Assembly: GCA_922989275.2 (NCBI GenBank)
Contig: OV277862.1
Coordinates: forward strand, 49,067,786-49,131,785
Source: Gari tellinella
Taxonomy: Eukaryota; Mollusca; Bivalvia; Cardiida; Psammobiidae
Direction: 5' to 3'
Length of the DNA: 64,000 bases
The position numbers were made by a program, and so were the translations under genes. The notes under the pieces were generated by a model. It worked only from the letters and a program-made list of their open reading frames with translations, did not search any database and was not told where the DNA came from. Below are positions 39,601 through 51,600 of the stretch, piece by piece (position 1 is the first letter of the stretch; the number at the start of each line of letters is the position of its first letter).

Positions 39601-42600
39601 TGTAGAGAAAATGCTCAGTTTCAGAATTTTCCATTTTCCCCATAGCCTGTTTCTACTTTTGAAGCGAAGTGACAACATTAACCCTTTGAACCCTAGTCCC
39701 GCATATAGGCGTCCTTTTCAAACAGTGTACATGTGAATAGTACACTTCTCCTGTGCAAACAGTGAAGACCCAGATCAGAGGGCTCCAAAAGGAGCCCTCT
39801 GATCAGGGTCTTCACTGTTTGTCATAATACCAAACATTGACAAAAACAACCCTTAAAAGTCAGAAATGGACTGGACTAAAATGGAAACTGAAATTTTCCA
39901 TTTACAGTTTCAGGGAGGAAAGAGTTAATCAAGTTAAAAGTAAAGCATAATGCACCATAACCCTTTACTCCATAGAAACATATTTTTACGCATTTACAGC
40001 GTTCCCTCTCTACAACGACACCCAATGGGAGACACAAATTATGTGCGTTGTACGGAGGGAGTCGTTATAGGGAGGGAAATTGGTTTACATTTGCAAACAG
40101 CTTGAATCCAGATCAGACGCCGCGTAATGCGGCGTCTGATCTGGATTCAAGCTGTTTGTCACTCGTCATTAACTTTTCTTCTGTAAAAATGTCAAATATG
40201 TACCTTTGAGAAAAACAGCAGACGACAATTTTAAGCAGACGACAGTACAGCAGTTAAAGTATTAGAATGATTGTTCTGTTAACTCTTTCCTCCCTAAAAC
40301 TTTCAATGGACAATTCCAGTTTCCATTTTAGTCTAGTCCATTTCAGACTTTTTCGGGTTGTTTTTGTCAATGTTTGGCATTATGACAAACAGTGAAGACC
40401 CTGATCAGAGGGCTCCTTTAGGAGCCCTCTGATCTGGGTCTTCACTGTTTGCATAGGGCAAGTGTACTATTCACATGTACACTGTTTGAAAAGGACGCCT
40501 ATATGCGGGACTAGGGTTCAAAGGGTTAAGGGAACTGCGTCAGGCGTCGTTGTAAAGAGGGAATCGTTGTTCAGAGGGCCGTTGTAGAGAGGGAACACTG
40601 TAGTTTATTCCTTCACTGAACAAAAAACTTCCACCTTATGTAGTCATAAATATGTATCATGAGAAATATTTTCTATATCCTAGCAGTTGGTAGCTTAAAG
40701 CAGGCTGAAAGTAAAGAAGAATGTGCCTTAAGTTAAGGATCATTCTGCTTTACATTCAACCTGGCTTAAGTGGTCACCTGTCTTCAATACTAGAAACAGG
40801 CCTTGGAGTAAAGGGTTAAGGCACATTCTAATTCTAATTCTAATTTCAACCTGCTTTAAGCAACTGCCTGCTAGGATATAGAAAATATCTGTATATTTTT
40901 TTTTAAAAAAACCTGAAAACTTGCCATAGGTGAAAGGGTTTATATAGACCGATCTGAATAGATAATATAATTTATACCATGTATCTAAAAGGTTTATGTA
41001 CTTGTTTGTTTATTTATTTCAGAAATTGCTGGAGAATTTTCAATCTCGTTCATTTAGGACCATTATCACATCTGTAAGTATGAGCTTGGGCATTGATTTC
41101 ATACAGTGGAAAAGATGTTATTATTTCCTGTTTTACCCATTACCCCATAAATACACCTTTTTACATCTTTAAATTATTCCTCCGTTGAAGAAAATATGTC
41201 AAATTTATTTAGTCATGTATATATATCATAAGAAATATTTTCTTTATTCTGGCAGAAAGTATCTCAAAGCAGACTGAAAGTAAAGCAGAATGCGCCCTAA
41301 GGCACATTCTGCTTTATTTTCAACCTGCTTTAACCCTTTGAACCCTAGTCCCGCATATAGGCGTCTTTTCAAACTGTGTACATGTGAATAGTACACTTGT
41401 CCTGTGCAAACAGTGAAGGCCCAGATCAGAGGGCTCCGAAAGGAGCCCTCTGATCAGGGTCTTCACTGTTTGTCAGTAATGCCAAAATTGACAAAAACAA
41501 CTCTTAAAAGCCAGAAATGGACTAGACAAAAATCGAAACTGGAATTGTCCATTTAAAGTTTCAGGGAGGAAAGAGTTAAGTGGTCACCTATCTACAAAAC
41601 TAGAGATAAGCTATGGGGTAATGGGTTTAAACGCAAATGAAATGCAAATGCATTGCAATAATATGTAGAAAAAAACACCTTTTTGAAAATTTTAACAACT
41701 TATCAAAAATAATAGGGCATCGGCCAGGATCCTCTGTATCCATTCCTATGTCTGGTATGTCCAAGTATTCCAAAGGTGGCAGAGAAAGACATTATTAACC
41801 CATTTCAGCATACTGTCTAATTAAGCTGACATTTGCAAACAGTGTAGACACTGATGAGATGTGGCATCTCATCAGGGTCTACACTGATTGTTATATCATA
41901 TGAAATATTTTTTCAGTATGGACAAACACTGCAGTGCCTTTAGATCACCCTTGTATATCTACAATGAAATCTTCAAGTAAGTTTACAGTGAAAGTTCACT
42001 GCAATATCCAGGCATAAATGGGTTAAAAACAAACAAACCATGAATTCCATATGTATTTCAGACTGTTCTGGGATCCGCCCATAGTATAGGACCAGAGATG
42101 GCTCATCAGCTGTATAAACTACAACGCTTGATGCTCAACATGTATGAAGACAGAATGAACACTAAAATTAACTCTAGTGACGCTGCACAGGTAAAATCAA
42201 ATACTGCTGTATACCTCCTGTTTAAAAGCCACACCCCACTTCTACCTCCATAAAAAGCTTTCTGTTTATATTGTCCTATACTAAGCAGTCACTAGTCTAC
42301 TGAGATCAGTATGTTTCTTCAAAGAGTGTATGCTTTACCTTTTACCCCATAGCCAGTTTCTAGTATGGAAGACAACTTAGAGCAGGTTGAAAGTAAAACT
42401 GAATGTGCCTTAACCCATTAACCCATAAATACGCCTTTTTATACCTTTAATTCAACCTCTACTGAAGAAAATAGTTCCAAATTATATTGTCACAGATTTA
42501 AATCATAAAAAGTATTTTCTATATTTTAGCAGATAATGGCTTAAAGCAGGCTGAAAGTAAAGCAGAATGTGCCGTAAGGCACATTCTGCTTTGCTTTCAA

Positions 42601-45600
42601 CTTGCTTTAAATGGTCACCTATCTTCAATTCTAGAAATAGGCTATCAGGTAATGGGTTAAGGCACATTTTGCTTTACTCTCAGACTGCTTTAGGCTTACA
42701 TCTGCTAGAATATAGAAAATATTTTTATGCCCCGCGACAATCAGTCAGGAGGCATACTGTTTTACCTCTGTCCATCCATCCGTCAGTCTGTTTGTTCATC
42801 CCACATATGGTACATACATTGTCCGGCCATTTCCTCCTACAGTTTTCAAGCTACAATCTTATAACTTGGCAGAGGGTTTGCACATATACGATGATGTGCA
42901 TATTAACAGGATTTTGATCTGCTAATATTTTCACAAAATTACAGCCAGTTGAACTTGAGTCAATTTTTTTCCGATGGGGGCATCATATTTGTCTTACAGA
43001 CAAGGCCATCCCTCTAGTTTTATGATAGATATTCAGGACTGTATTAATTGGAATTACTTTCTTAGATTGAGGAATAAACTAAAGGGGTAAAAATGTGTAT
43101 CTATGGAGTAAAAGGTTAACTGTTAAAACCGATGAAAGTAAAAATTAAAGCCAGATAAGAATCTTCCTGACACAGCACATGATCAGGATCCAAACTGTTT
43201 GCAACCTACGGAGTGTTTCTTAGTCATTATATAATTCAATAACTTTTATTATATAATAATAATATGATTTAATGCTATATTTGTGTTTCTCCAACATGTT
43301 ATGTTTGTGTTTATCAAATATGTTATATTTGTGTTTCTCCAACACGTTATGTTTGTGTTTATCAAATATGTTATATTTGTGTTTCTCCAACATGTTATGT
43401 TTGTGTTTATCAAATATGTTATATTTGTGTTTCTCCAACATGTTATGTTTGTGTTTATCAAATATGTTATATTTGTGTTTATCCAACATGCTATGTTTGT
43501 GTTTATCAAATATGTTATATTTGTGTTTATCCAACTTGTTATATGTATGTATATGTGTGTTTATATTTTATTATAGATGTCAACAGTAGCTAAACATATT
43601 GAAGATCTGCGACGGATAGCCTTTGACTTCTCAGACTTTGCTGATCCAAATGGTCCGTCATCAAGGAAGTCGGCAGTATCTAAAGACTTTAAAAAGCTCG
43701 GATTCACTGTAAGTATGCACTCTCAGTACTTTGATTTTGTCAAGTTATGTTAGATGAGAGTTATCATACAGTTTATATTCATTATCTTGAACTAATTTAT
43801 TGAAACTTATAAGTATTTCTAGTTTAATGTCATTATTTCAAAATCACATATATCTGAATTTCAAAGTAAAATCATAGTGGGTTTTTTTACATTAAAATAT
43901 ACATATGTTTGACTTAAGCAAGTTCAAGATACTAAAGTTCAGCTACATTTTGATTGGGTAAATTGTACTGTTATGGCCTCTAACCACTCTTATGCCATGA
44001 GTTTGTTTGCAATATCAGTTTGGATGCAGGGAAGATACTGAGTAGCTGGGCATTGGATCATGATCCGAACTGTTTGACTCATAATGTACATCTGTAGCAA
44101 TAGGGATATGGAGATTATTTCCAAATAATGTAGAAGATGGCTAGTTAGAAGTGGACAAAGAAGGGCCATTAACCATTTACTCCATAGCCTGTTTATAATT
44201 TTTGAAACAGGTGACCACTTAAAGCAGGTTGGAAGTAAAGCAGAATGTGCCTTAAGGCACAATCTGCTTTACTTACAGCCTTCTTAAAGCTGCCATCGGC
44301 TAGGATATTGAGACTATTTTTTATGGTACATATTCCTGACTGTATAAAGTGGAACTTTTTTCTTCAGGGGAGGAATGAATTAAAAGCATAAAAGGTGTAT
44401 TAATTGAGAAATGGGTTAAGGGATTCTGATATGAAGGCCAGATTATGATATAAAGGCCATAGATAGAATAATGTTTGTTTTCAGATTTTACTGTTGAATA
44501 TCGACTATTTCCAATGGGAAATATATTGTATATTCTCTGTTTCAGAATCAAACCACCCCAGCCCTGGATTTTGAGGTTGTACCTCCAGGTCTACTGGCCT
44601 TAGACAACATGGTTCATTTTGCAACACAACAGAAAGAAAACTATATAAAGGTATATAACTATACATAATAATAGTCCCATGTAATAAATCTGGTCCTCTC
44701 ACTGCAAGGCTAATATGTTTTAGAATGAATGAATGAACAGCCCATGGACACAAAAGGGTCATTTAGAGCCGAAAATATGTTTTAGACACTTATGCAATAA
44801 GTAAGGAGAATACAGTGAAAAGTTGCATGTTTTCCATTTTGTAAAAGTCCTATAATTATTATTTATTTCTCCATTTAATCCTGTCTTGTGACATCTCTTT
44901 GGAATTGTCCTGAAAAGACAAGTCCAAAGAGATGTCACAAGATGGGATAAGATTGAGAAATCCGAAATTAGATTTAATTTAAAGTTTTTACTTAAAACTG
45001 TTTTTATCGTAGGAGGTTTCGTAAGACGGGCCAAAGACTTATGTAAAGCATGGTTAACTGATAATTTCTAACATATTTTCTTTTTTGTCTCCAATAAACA
45101 CTATGTTGTGACCACTTATTAGCATCCTCTCGAAGAGACGATTCTAATGAGTGGTAACAACATAGGGTTTAGTGAAGAACTAAGGAAGTTAGTGTTTGAA
45201 ATACCCACCTTAACAGAAGCTATGTGAGACACATGTTTCCATGCTGTTGCAGGTTGTACTGGAGAACTGTGGCCGGGCCAATGAGCAGGACTGTCCATTT
45301 GTAGATGCCAGTATTAAACTAACAAAGATTCTCTGTGACCTGCTGCAAATTGGAGAAGCTCGTATGTTTGTTTTGTTTTTAGCTCACCTGAGCACAAAGT
45401 GCTCAAGGTGAGCTATTGTGATCGGTCGCCGTCCGTCGGTGTCGGTGTTGGTGTCAGTGTCGTCTGTTCACAATTTGTTTCAAATAACTTCTTCACTGAA
45501 ACCAATGGCCTAATTTTAACCAAACTTGGTCAGATATATACTGTAGTTGTGAGCTTCAAAAATTGTTGAAAAAAAGTGGGTGGGGCTATCGGTCTTGTTG

Positions 45601-48600
45601 CCATGGCAACCATGCACAATTATCTAAAAAAATCTTCTTCTCAATAACTACTAGTCCGATTTCATTTTGGTTTGCACCAAAATGTTTCTCAATTAATATA
45701 CTTTCAAAGTTGTTCAAGGAATTTTGATCTGTCAAAAAGCATGGCTGCCAGAGGGCGTGGTCAGTTTCCGTATTTACATAATATTGACAACCAAAGTCAA
45801 AACTTTAAAAATCTTCTTGTCAATAACCATAAGTCCTAGGACAAACAAATTTCATATGTAGCATCATGTTATGAACCTTTACCAAGATTGTTCAAATAAT
45901 GACCCCTGGGTCAAAAATGGCCCGCCCCGGGGCTTATCAGTTTTTCATAGGAAAACCTTTAAAACTCTTATTATCTGAAACTGTATGGCCTAGACCTTTT
46001 ATATATGGAATGTAGCTTTGCCTTCTGGTCCTCTACCAAGAATGTTCAAACCATGACCCCCGGGTCAAAAATGACCCCGCCCTGGGGCTTATCAGTTTTA
46101 CATAGAGTTATATAGGAATTTTTTTTTATATAGTGTCCATCTTTTTCCTTTTTGCTCAAACAGTAATAATGTCAAACGGATTCTGAGTTACTTCTTCATG
46201 CAACAGTCCACTTCCATGCAATGACAAACTTCATTTTGCATTCAGTATTTCACAATGGTTCCTCAGGTGAGCGATTTAGGGCCGCATGTGGCTCTTGTTT
46301 GAATCTCAGTTCATATTTTGTCATCCTTTTGGAAATAATTACAGTGCAGGTTTAGCCTTCAACCCCTTCCTTCGTAGTCCAAAGTGCAAGTTGACCATGT
46401 TCAACTGTTTGTAAAACTGTGTAAAGCAAGACAAAAATATAGCAGGATGCTCCTTCCGGAGTATTTTGCTATACAATCCATTCTCACAATGTCGAACTGG
46501 CAGGTATTTAAAAATAAACGTTGACTAAACGCAAATTCAACATAACAGTTTCATACTTGATTCACATTTCTGTGAACCTGCAGAATCCTGTATGCGTATG
46601 CCCTGTTGATATTATGACGCTGTGTTTGCATTATTTGTTTCACATTGTAAACGTAGAGTACAAGTACATGTAATCAATGTGTAAAACTTACAGCTTAATA
46701 CAAATGATGTATGAGAATGACATAAAAAGGTAGTAAATTAAAGAAAAAGCATTCATTGTTATGAATGAGTTTATTTTCTTTCAACAGAATCTTAGCATTA
46801 ATGTTTAAACATGGGATTATTGATACAGACTCAACTTGTGTGGAGGAAGCATCACGTAAATCTTTCGAACTTATCATGTGAACAGTTGGGACAATTAACT
46901 AAGTTATTGGGTAGAGTGTTAATCCATTACCACATAGTTTGTTTCTAGTTTTGAAGATAGGTGGCCACTTAAAGCAGGTTGAAAGTAAAGCAGAATGTGC
47001 CTTAAGGCACATTCTGCTATACTTTCAACCTGCTTTAAGCTACCTTCTGCTCAGATATAGAAAGTATTCCTTATGGTGCATATTCACGACTGTATAAAAA
47101 GGAACTTTTCTTCAGAGAATGGATCAATTAAGGCGTTAAAAGTTGTATTTATGGGGTAATGGGTTAAAGCAGCAATGTCATATTTTCTGCAGCGTATGAA
47201 GATGAACAGTCCTACTACCCTATGTTCTTTACTGTGGACAGACCACTTGAAGAATTCTTTGCCTGCTGTATACAACTGCTCAACAGAACCTGGAAAGAAA
47301 TGAGAGCTTCAAAAGAAGATTTTCCTAAGGTATAACCCTTTCGCCTATAGAAGCCCCTTATACTGCATACACTGAAGAAAATAGTTCCAGTTTATATAGT
47401 TATGAACATGTACCAAAAGAAATATTTTGTATATCGTAGCAGATGGTAGCTTAAAGCAGGCTGAAAATGAAACAGAATTTGCATTCTACTTTACTTTCAT
47501 CCTGCTTTAAGTGGCTACCTATCTTCAAAACAAGAAATAGGATACGGGGTCAAATCCGTCTATCAAAAGCCAAATAACATTTGTTTCCAATAATGAATTG
47601 GATACAAATTATTAAATAAATGAAAATCTTGCTGGTCATGCATGAGATATTAGTGTTTTCTTCTGACCTGTCGGAGTTATTTTTAGATTGGAACATTCTA
47701 AAACTTTCAAAGGGATGAGTTTTCTCTACATACGGTTAATGATACGGATAGCTGTAATTTTTGTGCGCAATGTACAGTAGAGGATACCTTATTCTTTCCC
47801 GTTTAACGCAAATGCAATGCACTAAACTGTGGAAACTTACTTTAAGAAATTTTAATTATATTTTTAATCTGAGTAGCAAACAGGTTGGAGCCTGATCAGA
47901 CCCCGGGTAACCCGGCGTCTGATCTGGCTCCAACCTGTTTGCAATGGAAATAATAGTTTTAGTATATAAATGCGTTTGTTGGGAAAGAATAAAATATCAG
48001 TAAAGTTAGCACAAGGGTCTCGTGCTGCACGAGGATCATGTTATCTCAAGTTGGAAAGTGTACCACTATATAGATCCGATGTTACCCTGTTATCTAGTTA
48101 CCATTATGAACTATTCTGTTCTAAAAATAACTCCGACAGGTCAAAAAAATCGAACAATAACACATTGATTGCCCATAGATGTTCTGTTAGGTGGATTAAC
48201 CCCTTCACCGTCACAACATCATCAATTTTAAATCAATTATTGCCTGCTTTGATTTCTCAAATTTATATTTTAGGTATTTTGACTGAAGAAACATTGAAAT
48301 GAGTGTTAAACTTTTATGTGGTGTCTGATTAGGATCCAAAATGTTTTCAAATAACTGCTTTCACATAGGGGTAAGGCAGTGAAGGGGTTAAATAAATTAA
48401 ACTTTTAGATTATCTAAATGAATTCATTGTAGGTATTGAGTGTGGTCAATGAGCAGATTACAAGAGCATTAGATAAGAATCAGATGCCTAAAAAGTTTGA
48501 GGATTTCCGCACCAAGTTGGGGCAGCTTGCATACCCGGAACTGAAAAAGATCTGGGAGGCAGAGAGACAGAAGAAGGAAGCCAGTAAAGCCCAGGCTAAA

Positions 48601-51600
48601 CCAATACTGTAAGTAATGATGAGTCCACAAATACACGGAAACTTGTTTAACCCTTTACTCCATAACCGAGCATGAAATAATGCAATTCATGTGTCGACAA
48701 ATGGGATAGTTTTAATTAAGAGAGTTCGAGATATCGAATTTAGAATGTATATACTCGCCGCACAGTGAGAGTTCAGTTTACTCATTCTATCAGTGGAGAA
48801 GCAACGAAATACAATTGCAATGCACTCAAATGAAGAAAATAACAATTTTTTGACAACTCTTGACTATTTATTTAATCTGAGTGGCAAACAGTTTTGAGCC
48901 TGCTTACCCGGTGTCTGATCTGGCTCCAAACCGTTAGCATAGGAAAGAATAGTTTTTTCTCACATAACTACCCCTGTTTTCTATAGGGAACAACGATGAC
49001 GAATATTTTTATCTCCAACATGTATAAGATCACTTTGAAGACGTCACTATTTATAACGGCGTTTTGACGCCACGGGGGTTAAGAAAAAATGCATATTGCT
49101 TTAAAAATAGTTTAAATTGTTGGTAACGTGAGAAAAAGAATCTGTCACTCGTCGATGATCAAGACAAGTTGATCTCAAACTTGTCTAGAATAGAAAGTTA
49201 TTAAGCTGGCCATGGCTCCCTTAATAACATTTCAATTCTAGACTCGTTTGAGATCAGCTTGTCTTAAACATCGACTCATGACAGATCCTATATAGCATAA
49301 ACACTATGAAGGTCTGTTAGTAAATGTATTTCTGTTTTTCAGAGAGCTAAGAGAGGATGTGAAGCCCGAGATAATGAAGCTAATAAAGAAACAGAGACTG
49401 ATGTACTTGGAGAGGGGCTCCAGGTTTACAATTTACAGTGCCAAAATGACCAGAACAAAGAGTAAGAACTCGTGTAACATACTGTAAACATTCAAAACAT
49501 TTGGAAAAACCCTGCTGTAATTATTTAAAAAAATCAACAAATTGCTATTATCACAGAGTTATTTGTCCAAAAGGTGCAAATTGAATTGCAAAAAGTGTAG
49601 ACCCTGATCAGACTGCTCCTGATGTGTCTGCTCAGAGCATACACTGTTTGCACTGGAATGCTAATTCTGAGGTTCATTACGGTAGACAATGATCAATTGT
49701 AGAAGCATTGTATGTCAATTAAACCTTTACTTCATAGCCTGTTAATAGTTTTGAACACAAGTAACCACGTAAAGCAGATTGAAGTTAAAGCAAAATGTGT
49801 GTTCAAGGTGCATTCTGCTTTACTTTCAGCCTACTTCAAGCTACCATCTACTAGGATAAAGAAATACTACTTGTAGTGCATTTTCATTACTTTATCATAG
49901 TGGAACTATTTTTATGTTATTATTTCCATAATAAATTAAAGGTATAAAAAGGGGCATTTATTGTGTAATGGGTTAATATAGAATGAGCCATGCCATGAGA
50001 AAATAGACTTAGTGCATTACAAACCAGTGTAGTCCAAGCCTTGATATTATCTCAGACTTCAATCATTGATCAAGGTTCAGGGCTCCAGTGGAAGGTAAGT
50101 GAAGAAATCCAACATTTTCTCACTTATTTTAGCACTAAATTCTATGGTGTAACTACTCATTAGAATCGTCTCAAAGAGAAGATTCTGATGAGTAGTAACA
50201 CCATAGAGTTAAATGCAGAAATAAAGATTTTAGTTTTTGAAAAACTTCCTGTATCTAGAGCTTGAAAGATTTTATATCGTCCAGTCAAATAGGAAGCAGA
50301 ATAATGTTCATGCTGGTGAATGGAAAACAGTGTAGACCTAGACCAGTTGCCATGTTGAAGACACTGTTTACAATGCAGTTAGTTACCTCATCTTATTTGA
50401 GAGAGACTAATTTATTAATTAAATCTTTTTTTACTTTATGGGGCGTTTTTCATTTGAGAGAGTGTTTTTGATTGTATTTCAGGATCTTTCATGTACTGGA
50501 GACTGTCCCCTAATCACAAAGCATTTCACTATGGGGACTGTGGAGAGTTTGACGAGCTGTCCTTAGAGCAACTGCCCAACAAACTTGCCGTGCTAGACAT
50601 CAAGGAATTGCTTACCAAGAGTGCGTGTCCGCACGTCAAAAATGCCAGTAAAAAGGTGAGACCCAGTATCAAACTGTAAAATCTGTGTGCAGGGACTAAC
50701 TTAATATTAAAAAATTAGAATATAGGGGGATTTATGAAGAATGGCTATAACTTAACCCTTTCCCCAATAGAAGCGCCTTTTAGCGCATATGATTTATTCC
50801 TCCGCTGAAGAAAGTAGTACCAATATAATCAGTCATGAATATATAGTATAGGCAATAATTTCTATATTCTAGCAAATGAAAGCTTAAAGCAGGCTGAAAG
50901 TAAAGCAGAATGCGCCTAAGGCGCATTCTGCTTTACTTTCAAGCTGCTTTAAGTAATCACCTGTCTTCAATACTAGAAATAGGCTATCAGGTAAAGGGTT
51001 AAGCCTTAACCTTGTAGTCTGTTTCTAGTTTTGAAGACAGGTGACACTTAAGGCAGGTTGAAAGTAAAGCAGAATGTGCCTAAAGGCACATTCTGCTTTT
51101 TCAGTCTACTTTAAGCTATAGAAAAATTTCTTATGATGCATATCCATGACTGTATCAAGTGGAACTGTTTTCTGCAAATTTAAGGCATAAAAATGTTTAT
51201 TTCAGGGGTAATTAGTTGAGCTGCCTTCGAGAGTACACATGTGATTTATTCATCTTCATTAGTCACTTCAACCAACTGGATCCATTTTATTATCATATCT
51301 ATTTTTGGTACAGACTTCGCCCGAACTAGCCTTCAGTATTGTGATGGAGAGGACGAGACCGGAGGAGGAAAACTGCCATCATTTCATAGCTACTACAGAA
51401 CAGGAGTTCAACATGTGGGTGGATGGAATCAATGCTCTACTCAATGAAAAGGTATGATGTGAGATATACAGTAAAACCTCTCTATTATGACCACTAAATT
51501 ATGTTAACTATTAGGGTGTTTACGATAGGTGACCGCTTAAAGCAAGGTGACAGTGAAACAGAAAGCTTGCTTTAAGCTGTCACCTCTCTATTAAACAATC

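Larger units (their letters stand above)
39955..40819 (-). mobile_element. TTAA-A MITE nested in a hairpin tip, itself split by TA-P
   Basis: ATAACCCTTTACTCCATAGA to GGAGTAAAGGGTTAA. The long arm is interrupted at GCATTTA (TA 39995-39996) and resumes TAGTTTATTCC at 40601. Confidence 0.9.
39637..40941 (+). mobile_element. TTAA-A MITE, outermost shell of a four-level nest
   Basis: Short arm CCCCATAGCCTGTTTCTAC; broken at the base of the hairpin by TTAA-B (39678-39928) and at the hairpin tip by another TTAA-A (39955-40819). It resumes TTAAGGCACATTC with the long arm to GGTGAAAGGGTTTA. Confidence 0.88.
42335..43118 (+). mobile_element. TTAA-A MITE split at hairpin tip and in the long arm
   Basis: TTTACCCCATAGCCAGTTTC start, GGAGTAAAAGGTTAA end. 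The tip GTGCC-TTAA-GGCAC holds a second TTAA-A (42410-42660). A further insert at about 42726-43018 begins TATGCCCCGCGACAATC and ends near CCATCCCTCTAG. Confidence 0.92.

Noticed and set aside
43220..43589. Four overlapping frames of 86-105 codons on both strands
   Set aside because: Products of a stop-free 24-bp tandem repeat whose period is a multiple of three.
51241..51447. 68-codon frame overlapping exon 19
   Set aside because: It is the wrong frame of exon 19 plus intron; the correct frame gives the PH-domain helix with [11 protein letters not shown].
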